A stretch of 64,000 nt of DNA from Aquificota bacterium (lineage in GTDB: Bacteria > Aquificota > Aquificia > Aquificales > Hydrogenothermaceae), in the NCBI GenBank assembly GCA_013153635.1, contig JAADDZ010000006.1, forward strand, positions 20,490-84,489, written 5' to 3'. How positions within the stretch are numbered: position 1 is the stretch's first letter; the number at the start of each line of letters is the position of its first letter. Below are positions 18,480 through 25,000 of the stretch, in pieces. Below the pieces are notes generated by a model, which saw only the letters and a list, made by a program, of their open reading frames with translations, was not told the origin of the DNA and did not search any database. Both the position numbers and the translations under genes were made by a program.

Positions 18480-20458
18480 TGGTTTTTCCTCTGAATTTTT
18501 TCCAAGTAAATTTCAAACCTCTTCTTGTAAATTTCATCACCAATTTGAGAAACTAATTTTCCATAAAATTCATAATCTTTGTTGCTCTTTTTAAGCATTT
18601 CCAACAATTTAAGCCTTATATATTCCCCAATTCCTTTTTCCATAAAGAAACCATCAGCCAATAAGTAGTAAATATTTTGAGCCAATGTATTATGAATTTC
18701 TTCTTTCGGTTTAACAATAGTTCTATATTCTTCAACTTTTCCGTTTCCATCCTCTTTTACATATAAATCTAAAAATACACAATTTCCTTTTGGTATATCA
18801 GAAAGCATAAAGGGAGAGTGTGAGGCTATAATTGTGTGTATTTTTTTCTTTGGATACTTTTTCTTTACAAACTCTGTTAGGAAATAAATAAACAGTCTTT
18901 GCCATTCTGGGTGGAAATATACATCAGGCTCGTCAAGTAATAATATTACATTTTCTTTATTGTCTCTTTGTGAACAGTCTTCTCCATCAAGCACTTCTGA
19001 TATATCTGCGAATACAGAAAGTAATGCTTTTTGACCAGAAGAAAGCGGCGGGTGGAAGTCAAAGTTGATTGGATTAAACTCATATAGTTTTAAAGCTAAA
19101 TAGCTATCAACCAAATCCGCAACTTTCTTTAAAAAAGGACTATCATTTTTGAATTTATCAATTTCCATTATTATATAAATTTGGTTTTTATCTTTTACTT
19201 TTGCTTTATCTTTATCTTTCAATAACTCTTCTAAATTTAATAAAAATGATTCTATACTCTTCAGAGATTCATTAATTATATGGGTATAAATAACATTACC
19301 TATTTTCAATTTTATATTTTTATAATGTTCATATAAATCTTTGATTAAATCCTTGGTTTTATCATATTTTTTTTCTAAATTCTCTATGCTTTCAAGTTTT
19401 TCAAAAAGTTTTCCAAATTCTTCACTTTCAACAAAATCTTCCCAACCTTCATAAACTCCTATCATATTATTTATGTATCTTAAAAATGCGTGAATAAAAA
19501 GAATTACTTTAATCCTTACAATTGGCTCTAATTCTTTTCCAAAAATAATTTTGTGAAAAGTTTCTAATTTTCTTATTAAGTTTTCAATCAATTTTTTCTT
19601 ATCTTCTGGGAGATTTGGGTCTTTTATTTCCTCTAAAAACTTTCTGAAATCATAAGATTTCCCATCTTTCATAAGATTTTCGTAAGGAATTGTTATAATA
19701 AAATAATCAGGGAATTTAGCATATTTGTCTATGGATAGTATTCCACTAATTATGTTTATATTCCCGCATTTAAATAAATTCCGTAAAAAAGAATGGTTAT
19801 CTTTTACATAATTGCTTTTGAATTCTTCTCCCCAAGAATTTCCTAGGGGCTTTTGATACCATTTTTTAAATTCTTTGGATATAAGAGGTGCTCTAAATTT
19901 AGGAGGAAGGGAAAAAAAGCTATATTTTAATTCTCTTTTTTCCTCTTGCGTATTTACTTTTGGAGGTGGAAGTTCCAAAAGTAGTTCATCATCTTTTGAT
20001 AGTTGATTGAGTTTTATTCTGGTGGTTTTTCCATTTTTTTTATTTACTTTTGCTCCCCAAAAAATAAATTCCTTATTTTCTTTTTCAAAGAAAATACAAT
20101 AAAATCTATCTTCAAAATAGAATGATATATCACTACTAATATGTTTGATATATCTATCTTTTTTTTCTAAATCCTCTAATAATTCCAAAACACTACTCTT
20201 CCCTGTTCCATTCTTGCCAACAATCAAAGAAATAAACTGGTTTGGGAAATATTCATTTATAAAATCATCATCAGGGTTAAACTTTTTTATTTTTAATTTG
20301 CCTTCTATAACACTTTCTTTCTCTTCCCCATTTGGGAGTTCAAATTTTTGTGTTTTAATAGGCTCAAACTCAAACTCAAAATTAGAATGGAAGTTAAGAT
20401 TGACTTCTTTTAAAATCTTTCTAAAATCCTCTATCCACATATAAATTAGCTGAAGCAA
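18476..20458 (-). CDS. SMC/ABC-like ATPase of the defence pair (Septu PtuA-like)
   Basis: A 660-residue ATPase from the chosen TTG start at 20458, which has a GGGGGAG ribosome-binding site 5-6 bases upstream; an open frame extends 10 codons further. It has Walker A GKNGTGKSS (81-89), a long helical middle, the ABC signature LSSGQ (472-476), Walker B VILLLDEPD (about 504-512), and the H-loop ASHSP near 547. This is the layout of overcoming-lysogenisation/PtuA-type ATPases that sense invasion and control a partner nuclease. It is followed, with a 4-base overlap, by the HNH gene. The pair diverges from a truncated nuclease-like ORF across an 8-base inverted repeat. Confidence 0.8.
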   Translation of the reverse strand: MLQLIYMWIEDFRKILKEVNLNFHSNFEFEFEPIKTQKFELPNGEEKESVIEGKLKIKKFNPDDDFINEYFPNQFISLIVGKNGTGKSSVLELLEDLEKKDRYIKHISSDISFYFEDRFYCIFFEKENKEFIFWGAKVNKKNGKTTRIKLNQLSKDDELLLELPPPKVNTQEEKRELKYSFFSLPPKFRAPLISKEFKKWYQKPLGNSWGEEFKSNYVKDNHSFLRNLFKCGNINIISGILSIDKYAKFPDYFIITIPYENLMKDGKSYDFRKFLEEIKDPNLPEDKKKLIENLIRKLETFHKIIFGKELEPIVRIKVILFIHAFLRYINNMIGVYEGWEDFVESEEFGKLFEKLESIENLEKKYDKTKDLIKDLYEHYKNIKLKIGNVIYTHIINESLKSIESFLLNLEELLKDKDKAKVKDKNQIYIIMEIDKFKNDSPFLKKVADLVDSYLALKLYEFNPINFDFHPPLSSGQKALLSVFADISEVLDGEDCSQRDNKENVILLLDEPDVYFHPEWQRLFIYFLTEFVKKKYPKKKIHTIIASHSPFMLSDIPKGNCVFLDLYVKEDGNGKVEEYRTIVKPKEEIHNTLAQNIYYLLADGFFMEKGIGEYIRLKLLEMLKKSNKDYEFYGKLVSQIGDEIYKKRFEIYLEKIQRKNQ

Positions 20459-20506
20459 CTTTACTCCCCCGTTCGTATAAAAAACCATTACACTTTTTGA
20501 TTTATA

Positions 20507-20527
20507 ATTTTACCATGGGGGTAAAAT
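20507..20527. repeat. perfect inverted repeat between divergent island genes
   Basis: ATTTTACC (20507-20514), spacer ATGGG, GGTAAAAT (20520-20527). It lies between the divergent ATPase and 69-residue genes, overlapping the ribosome-binding site and start codon of the latter. It may be an operator shared by the two units or an RNA hairpin that masks translation. Confidence 0.5.
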
Positions 20528-20735
20528 GAAAAAATTAGATTTGGATTTTAGAGAATTAAACATCTTATTCAATAGTAAAGAAGAAAGTTTTAAGGAATTT
20601 TGTTGTCATCTTGCTTATGAGTTAGAAGAGGTTCCTGATGGTATTAGATATTTTCGTTTTAGAGGTGCTGGTGGAAACGGTGGAGTTGAATATATTTTGG
20701 AATTACCTAGAGGAGCTAAAGATTTTGAGAAATAA
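20526..20735 (+). CDS. short nuclease-like N-terminal fragment
   Basis: A 69-residue ORF with ATG start after GGGGGT. The sequence VPDGIRYFRFRGAGGNGGVE..LELPRG strongly recalls the opening of large defence nucleases, where a GAGGDGGVE-LPDG stretch is followed by GWQAKYF with the catalytic lysine. That second half is missing here: the frame stops after KDFEK. It is therefore probably a truncated remnant. However, a downstream gene starts inside it with its own ribosome-binding site, so the short product may still be translated as a coupling cistron. No independent function is proposed. Confidence 0.5.
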   Translation: MKKLDLDFRELNILFNSKEESFKEFCCHLAYELEEVPDGIRYFRFRGAGGNGGVEYILELPRGAKDFEK

Positions 20736-21351
20736 TAACATTTATAGTTTAACTAAATTACTAGTCAAAACTTATAAAAACTTACGAAAAGAAATACCAA
20801 GTACACATAAGTTTTTGGCAAAGGCAAGGAATTTATTTTTTGCCTCTAAAGAATTTCATCTTGCCGATTCAGATATAGAGTTTTTAAACAAAGAAATGGA
20901 TTTTCTTGAAGAAGCTTATAATAAAATTTTTGAGAAGGATTATCGTTTTTTAAATTTAACAGAAACTGAATTGGAGGATATCAAGAAAAATCTTGAGTTT
21001 TTTACCCTAAAATATGATAACTATTATGAATATTTAAAATTTGCAAGAGAAATATTTAGAAGATTCCTAATTTTTATGTTTTCTTCCTTAATTTCTATAA
21101 TAGCTGGTAAAAAAATTATACAAAATTTTCCATTTTCAAATAAAAATAATATGGAAGGCATAAATAATACAATTAATTTAAACATCACAGATATTATATT
21201 GTATATTTCTATAGCTTTTATCTTTGTATATATGATTTATGCCTCTTTCCCGCAAATGATAGTAAATATACAAGCCAAAAGAGAAATATTAAAAGAAATA
21301 GAAATATTAATAGATAAAAGGATTTCCCAGCTAAAAACTAAAAGTTTTTAA
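20725..21351 (+). CDS. island membrane protein of unknown function
   Basis: About 208 residues if translation begins at TTG 20725, which has AGGAG 9 bases upstream; the open frame extends left to 20638 inside the 69-residue ORF. The N-terminal 110 residues are charged and helical, with an acidic stretch LNLTETELEDIKKNLEFF. Two hydrophobic helices follow, near residues 113-131 (FLIFMFSSLISIIAGKK) and 158-180 (IILYISIAFIFVYMIYASF), then a short basic-acidic helical tail. It overlaps the 69-residue ORF in another frame. No family is recognised. The membrane helices and location suggest an effector or immunity role, but that is inference only. Confidence 0.5.
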   Translation: MRNNNIYSLTKLLVKTYKNLRKEIPSTHKFLAKARNLFFASKEFHLADSDIEFLNKEMDFLEEAYNKIFEKDYRFLNLTETELEDIKKNLEFFTLKYDNYYEYLKFAREIFRRFLIFMFSSLISIIAGKKIIQNFPFSNKNNMEGINNTINLNITDIILYISIAFIFVYMIYASFPQMIVNIQAKREILKEIEILIDKRISQLKTKSF

Positions 21352-21358
21352 ATGAGCT

Positions 21359-21448
21359 TTAATAATCAGTATCAGCACCTTCAGGAAGATTAATTTGTGC
21401 CTTTTTAACAACCATGTTCCTATCCCTATAATTTGAAATTCTAACTGG
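21359..21448 (-). pseudogene. decayed coding remnant
   Basis: A short minus-strand open stretch reading PVRISNYRDRNMVV and ending in NLPEGADTDY before a stop at 21359-21361. Upstream it is closed by a stop, and a plausible continuation lies in another frame. It looks like the frameshifted C-terminus of a lost gene. Family not recognised. Confidence 0.3.
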
Positions 21449-21499
21449 TCATTGAGTTCAAATTCCATCTGAAATATCTTCTAACAAAGACTTCATTAT

Positions 21500-21646
21500 C
21501 TACCCTTTTTTAAATCTTGAATCATTCTTCTTTATAAAATTTTCAAGTTCGGGTAAATTTTCATTTAGAATGGATATTATTATTTCTATATCAATCCCCC
21601 AATAATTATGAATTAGTATATCTCTAAACCTTGAAAAAACTCCAAA
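21500..21646 (-). pseudogene. C-terminal relic of a HepT (HEPN/DUF86) toxin gene
   Basis: Minus-strand translation of 21646 down to the stop at 21500-21502 gives about 48 codons including FRDILIHNYWGIDIEIII and NLPELENFIKKN. The Arg-Asp-Ile-Leu-Ile-His motif is the HEPN RNase signature RX4-6H, and the following YWGID.EII..ILNENLPEL is characteristic of the HepT C-terminus. The frame is closed by TGA immediately upstream, and no MntA nucleotidyltransferase antitoxin is present. It is therefore a dead fragment left behind after deletion or replacement by the vapBC module. With the remnant at 21359-21448 it accounts for the 337-base gap between annotated genes. Confidence 0.7.
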
Positions 21647-21669
21647 TCAGTAGTAATGTATATATACAT
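21631..21669 (+). promoter_or_regulatory. vapBC promoter with palindromic operator
   Basis: TTGAAA (21631-21636), a 17-base spacer and TAATGT (21654-21659) form a sigma70-like promoter. A perfect 14-base palindrome ATGTATA/TATACAT (21656-21669) overlaps the -10 element. Ribbon-helix-helix antitoxins such as VapB bind such sites as VapBC complexes, so autoregulation is expected. Confidence 0.65.
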
Positions 21670-21688
21670 CACAAATAGGAGACTTGTT

Positions 21689-21937
21689 ATGAAAAGAACG
21701 CAAATTTATTTAGATGAGGAAGTTTACAAATATCTAAAGGCAGAAAGCAAAAGAACCGGTAAAAGTGTATCTGAAATTATAAGAGAGAAATTAAGAGCAG
21801 AAATAAACCAATCGAAAGAAAATCTCGTAAAGGCTATAGATGAAACAGCTGGTATATGGCAATACAAAACTGAAAACGTTGAAGAAACTATAAGAAATAT
21901 AAGGAAAGGGAAGAGAATTGATAATATTCGATACTGA
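21689..21937 (+). CDS. vapB: VapB-type antitoxin (ribbon-helix-helix)
   Basis: An 82-residue antitoxin from ATG 21689 (TAGGAG ribosome-binding site 6 bases upstream; a longer frame to 21656 has no such site and would start within the promoter). The N-terminal ribbon-helix-helix domain is MKRTQIYLDEEVYKYLK with KRTGKSVSEIIREKL, a DNA-binding fold that recognises the palindrome upstream. The C-terminal tail (ETAGIWQYKTENVEE) would wrap and inhibit VapC. The last 20 bases overlap the start of the toxin gene, the normal coupling for such modules. Confidence 0.88.
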   Translation: MKRTQIYLDEEVYKYLKAESKRTGKSVSEIIREKLRAEINQSKENLVKAIDETAGIWQYKTENVEETIRNIRKGKRIDNIRY

Positions 21938-22292
21938 TGTTCTTATCTGGATTTTAAGAGGAAAAGAAGAAGTCATTGAAAAGGCTAAACAAATTATAGA
22001 GGATACTAATGGTTATGTTTACATAACCCCTATTCAAATCGCAGAAATTTATGCTGGAGCAAGAAAAAGAGAAATACCAAGTATAGAAAGATTACTAAAT
22101 AGCTTTAAGCATATAGAAATAAATAGTGAAATCGGTAAATTAGCAGGAGAGCTTTTGAACAAATATAGAAAATCTCACAACGTGGAACTTGCGGACAGTT
22201 TAATAGCTTCTTGTTGTATTGTTTGTGGTTTTAAACTCTGGACGTTTAATAAAAAACATTATCCAATGATAAAAGATGAAAATATATTATGA
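21918..22292 (+). CDS. vapC: VapC-type PIN-domain toxin
   Basis: A 124-residue PIN-domain endoribonuclease toxin, which in known systems cleaves tRNA or rRNA. The acidic active site is present: Asp5 in IFDTDVLIW, Glu43 in QIAEIYAG and Asp93 in ELADSLIA. The fourth position holds Asn111 in LWTFNKKHY, which is common in the family. The start is TTG at 21918, inside vapB and preceded by a purine-rich AGGAAAGGGAAGAG, giving tight translational coupling. All key residues are intact, so the module is likely active, unlike its decayed neighbour HepT. Confidence 0.9.
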   Translation: MIIFDTDVLIWILRGKEEVIEKAKQIIEDTNGYVYITPIQIAEIYAGARKREIPSIERLLNSFKHIEINSEIGKLAGELLNKYRKSHNVELADSLIASCCIVCGFKLWTFNKKHYPMIKDENIL

Positions 22293-22399
22293 GGTCTATT
22301 AAGTTATTAGATTTTTTTATACAATGTTTTAAATCTTTTAAAGACTACAGTAGGATTCGCAAAAAAGGATTTTAGTTAATTAATTAGGATAATATTGAT

Positions 22400-22903
22400 A
22401 TGTACGAAAATTTCCTTGAAGAATTGATTTATGAGTATTTTGAGTTCAAAAATTTTTTTGTAAAAAGAAATATTAAACTCCGTAAGCGAACAAGAGGAGG
22501 ATATGATAGAGAAATTGATATTTTGGCTTTATGCCCTCGAAACAATCATCTCTATCATATAGAATCTTCATTTGCTGCAGATAGCTGGGAACAAACAATT
22601 TTAAACTTTAAGAACAAAAAATTTGATATTACACAAGAAGAATATGCAAATTTGATAGGGTTAAGTGCTGATAAAATAAAAATTTTTAAAGTTGCCATTC
22701 TCTTAAATGTACCTAAAAAAAATAGAAAGCAGAAAAAAGAGGATTTTAAAATTAAGACAGGAGCAAAATTGTTATCCATTGGAGAATTCATGAGAATAGT
22801 TAAACATTCTATAAAGTTTAGGGAACCATTGAAGAAAGCTGTCCCTGAGAAATATCCATTGTTACGAACTATTCAATTTCTTCTTTTTTCAGAAAAATTA
22901 TAA
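22400..22903 (+). CDS. PD-(D/E)XK-like nuclease-fold protein
   Basis: A 167-residue protein with features of the restriction-endonuclease fold: Glu-rich N-terminal helix, Lys/Arg-rich strand, then GYDREIDILAL with Asp40 and LYHIESSFAADSW with Glu55. The usual ExK lysine is replaced by Ser57. I recall related chromosomal proteins with HIExS..A.SW in this place, so this may be a recognised variant. The C-terminal half is basic and probably binds nucleic acid. It sits alone after vapBC with an ATG start and a weak ribosome-binding site. It might be a DNA nuclease of the island or an inactive nucleic-acid-binding protein. Confidence 0.6.
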   Translation: MYENFLEELIYEYFEFKNFFVKRNIKLRKRTRGGYDREIDILALCPRNNHLYHIESSFAADSWEQTILNFKNKKFDITQEEYANLIGLSADKIKIFKVAILLNVPKKNRKQKKEDFKIKTGAKLLSIGEFMRIVKHSIKFREPLKKAVPEKYPLLRTIQFLLFSEKL

Positions 22904-22960
22904 TTAAATTTGGTTTAAGGGTTGTTTTAATATAGGGTTTGTTTAGGTTTTAATAGATAG

Positions 22961-23062
22961 TATAAAGCAGATGAGCAGTATGTAGAAAGCATCAGGAAGA
23001 ATACTTGGAGAGGGTTTTATGGCAGATTACAACAATGTAAGGCAGTATTTAGTGCAAAATAA
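22961..23062 (+). pseudogene. short decayed coding stretch
   Basis: Thirty-three sense codons (YKADEQYVESIRKNTW, then RGFYGRLQQCKAVFSAK) bounded by stops on both sides, immediately before the recombinase tail. Amino-acid composition looks protein-like, but no family is recognised. A second frame gives MADYNNVRQYLVQNKV. Probably part of the decayed left portion of the mobile-element gene set. Confidence 0.3.
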
Positions 23063-23069
23063 AGTTTAA

Positions 23070-23348
23070 ACAAAAAACTCCAGAGCTTCCTTAAGTTATT
23101 TGAAGGAAAATCCAAGTAAGACTATAGCTAAAAAGATACGGGAATACGAGGAGCAAATAAGGCTTTTAGAGCTGGAACTTACATCTTTTGAGGAAATAGA
23201 GAGTGTGGAAGTTGATGATGAAGTGATAGATATATTCTTTGAGCAGATAGATAATGTACTGAATATGGACATTTCACAGGCAAGGGAAATAATAAAAAAT
23301 CTCCTTGAAGAAGTTAAGATAGAGAAAAACAAAATAGAGGGCTTTTAA
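23070..23348 (+). pseudogene. C-terminal remnant of a large serine recombinase
   Basis: An open stretch of 92 codons with no credible own start (first possible initiator TTG at 23100). The sequence has SYLKENPSKTIAKKIREYEEQI, a coiled-coil segment, and then NMDISQAREIIKNLLEEVKI. This matches the C-terminal part of large serine integrases, where a leucine-rich coiled coil is followed by a conserved helix ending the protein. The catalytic serine domain and zinc ribbon are absent. It ends 15 bases from the 3' end of tRNA-fMet, the position expected of an integrase gene next to its attachment site. It is most likely the relic of the enzyme that inserted the island. Confidence 0.6.
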
Positions 23349-23351
23349 TCG

Positions 23352-23373
23352 TAAATTCAATTTGGTTGCGGGG
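23352..23373 (+). repeat. right candidate attachment site at the tRNA-fMet 3' end
   Basis: TAAATTCAA directly joined to TTTGGTTGCGGGG, the latter being the encoded CCA and 3' acceptor strand of tRNA-fMet read on the plus strand. It is the counterpart of 17345-17377 in the same orientation, about 6 kb away. Confidence 0.4.
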
Positions 23374-23439
23374 GGGGGATTTGAACCCCCGACCTCCGGG
23401 TTATGAGCCCGGCGAGCTACCAGACTGCTCCACCCCGCG
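23363..23439 (-). tRNA. tRNA-fMet (CAT), initiator
   Basis: A 77-nt cloverleaf with encoded CCA. Initiator features are present: C1 unpaired with A72 and the three G-C pairs GGG/CCC in the anticodon stem around loop CTCATAA. The T arm reads GGGGGTTCAAATCCCCC. It is the last of three tRNAs in one minus-strand cluster (Pro, Arg, fMet), and its 3' end marks the right border of the island. Confidence 0.97.
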
Positions 23440-23469
23440 CAAGATTATTGACATAAAGGGTATTTGTAG

Positions 23470-23546
<77 letters not shown>

Positions 23547-23562
23547 TGCATATTCTATTAAA

Positions 23563-23635
23563 TCGGAGTGGCAGGACTTGAACCTGCGACCCCGTGCTCC
23601 CAAGGCACGTGCTCTGCCACCTGAGCTACACTCCG
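23563..23635 (-). tRNA. tRNA-Pro (TGG)
   Basis: A 73-nt cloverleaf without encoded CCA. The acceptor stem CGGAGTG pairs with CACTCCG, the anticodon loop is CTTGGGA with anticodon TGG, and the T arm is GCAGGTTCAAGTCCTGC. First gene of the minus-strand tRNA cluster. Confidence 0.97.
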
Positions 23636-23674
23636 ATAAACAGAAGAATAATATATCACTAAAGGATTATTTTT

Positions 23675-24205
23675 TCAAGCTTTTGAGGTGTACCTTTTTA
23701 CCGCTTTTTGAATATCTTTTAGTGCTTCTTCTTTTGATTTGAATTCTCTTACTTTTACCCATTTACCCGGTTCTAGTTCTTTGTAATGTTCAAAGAAATG
23801 TTTTATTTTGTCTAGAGTTGCTTGTGGTAGGTCTGTGACTTCTTTTATGTCGTCAAATGTTTTATCTAGTTTTGATACAGGGACGGCAATTATTTTTGTA
23901 TCTATACCTTCTTCGTCTTCCATCTCGAGCATTCCTATTGGTCTACATCTTATCACACTTGCAGGTACTACTGGTTGTGAAGATACTACAAGAACGTCTT
24001 CAGGGTCTCCATCGTCAGCTAAGGTATTAGGTATAAATCCATAATTAAAAGGGTAATACATCGCTGTATATAAAAATCTATCTACAAATACTGCACCGCT
24101 TTCTTTGTCTACTTCATATTTTATAGAGCTTCCTTGAGGAATTTCTATTACCACATTGATGTCTTCTGGTGGATTTTTTCCTGCTGGTATTTTTGACAAA
24201 TCCAT
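23675..24205 (-). CDS. ppa: inorganic pyrophosphatase (family I)
   Basis: Soluble Mg-dependent pyrophosphatase of 176 residues, the normal length of bacterial hexameric enzymes. It hydrolyses PPi to drive biosynthetic reactions. The signature is [11 protein letters not shown], with its three aspartates (about residues 63-70). Upstream are [30 protein letters not shown] and downstream KYKELEPG-type [15 protein letters not shown]. Start ATG is preceded by AAAAGGGGA. It lies between the tRNA cluster and sod and appears to be independently transcribed. Confidence 0.97.
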   Translation of the reverse strand: MDLSKIPAGKNPPEDINVVIEIPQGSSIKYEVDKESGAVFVDRFLYTAMYYPFNYGFIPNTLADDGDPEDVLVVSSQPVVPASVIRCRPIGMLEMEDEEGIDTKIIAVPVSKLDKTFDDIKEVTDLPQATLDKIKHFFEHYKELEPGKWVKVREFKSKEEALKDIQKAVKRYTSKA

Positions 24206-24270
24206 TTTTGTCCCCTTTTGATATATTTTTAGTGAAAATATTATATCAAAGGATTCAAAAAAGTTATTGG

Positions 24271-24891
24271 TTATTTGGCTAATTTACATGCTTTTTCAAA
24301 CCTATTGTTTATTATTTCCCAGTTTAGATTTTGGAAGAATGCATCGATATAAGGGGGTCTTTTGTTTTTTTGGTCTATGTAGTATGCATGTTCGTATACG
24401 TCTAAAACTATAAGAGGTATACTATTTACAAAACCTAATTGGTTGTGTGCATCTAAACCATTTACTACAAGCATATTATTGTACAAGTCATAGGATAATA
24501 ATGACCAACCTCTACATGCTATACCGGTTGCTTTGATTTCTGTTTGGCAGTTTTCGACAGAGCCGAATGTTTCTTCTATCAGTTTTTTTAACTGTGAGGA
24601 AGGTTCATCTTTTCCTCCACTTATAAGATGTTCAAAATAAAGTTCGTGTAAAACAACTCCCATGTAGTTGAAGCTTTCTTCTACTTTTAAGGCTCTGTAT
24701 TCTGAATAATTCTGGTTTGCTTTTGACCTGTCTGCAAAATTTTGGTCTGCAAGTTTTTCTTGTATTTCGTTATATTTGGTAACGTATCCTTTGTAGTGAG
24801 CCTCAAAATGTATTTCTATCTGTTCGTCTGATATTCCCTGTAGTCCTTTTGGCTTGAGGTGGTCTTTGGGTTGTAGTTTTGTGATTTTCAT
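24271..24891 (-). CDS. superoxide dismutase (Fe/Mn family)
   Basis: A 206-residue Fe/Mn superoxide dismutase that converts superoxide to peroxide and oxygen. Metal ligands are His28 in [14 protein letters not shown], the histidine in [12 protein letters not shown] (about 80), and the Asp and His of [12 protein letters not shown] (about 160-165). The second-sphere residues His32 and Tyr36 are also present. Iron versus manganese cannot be settled by eye. No signal peptide, so cytoplasmic. ATG start with a GGGAAAC-type weak ribosome-binding site. It complements the thiol peroxidase at 2.8 kb. Confidence 0.95.
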   Translation of the reverse strand: MKITKLQPKDHLKPKGLQGISDEQIEIHFEAHYKGYVTKYNEIQEKLADQNFADRSKANQNYSEYRALKVEESFNYMGVVLHELYFEHLISGGKDEPSSQLKKLIEETFGSVENCQTEIKATGIACRGWSLLSYDLYNNMLVVNGLDAHNQLGFVNSIPLIVLDVYEHAYYIDQKNKRPPYIDAFFQNLNWEIINNRFEKACKLAK

Positions 24892-25000
24892 AGTTTCCCT
24901 CCATTAACTATTTTATATTTAGTATGCTTTTTTATAGAAAATATAATTATGATTTATGTCAAGTATAGATTCGTGCAGTTTGGTAGGGGGGGTATAGGGG

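Noticed and set aside
17472-23348. CRISPR array or IS element in the island
   Set aside because: No regularly spaced repeats, no DDE or tyrosine transposase, and no terminal inverted repeats bounding a transposase were found.
23371-23378. Poly-G tract as a phase-variable repeat
   Set aside because: The G run is part of the tRNA-fMet acceptor/T stem and is explained by base pairing there.
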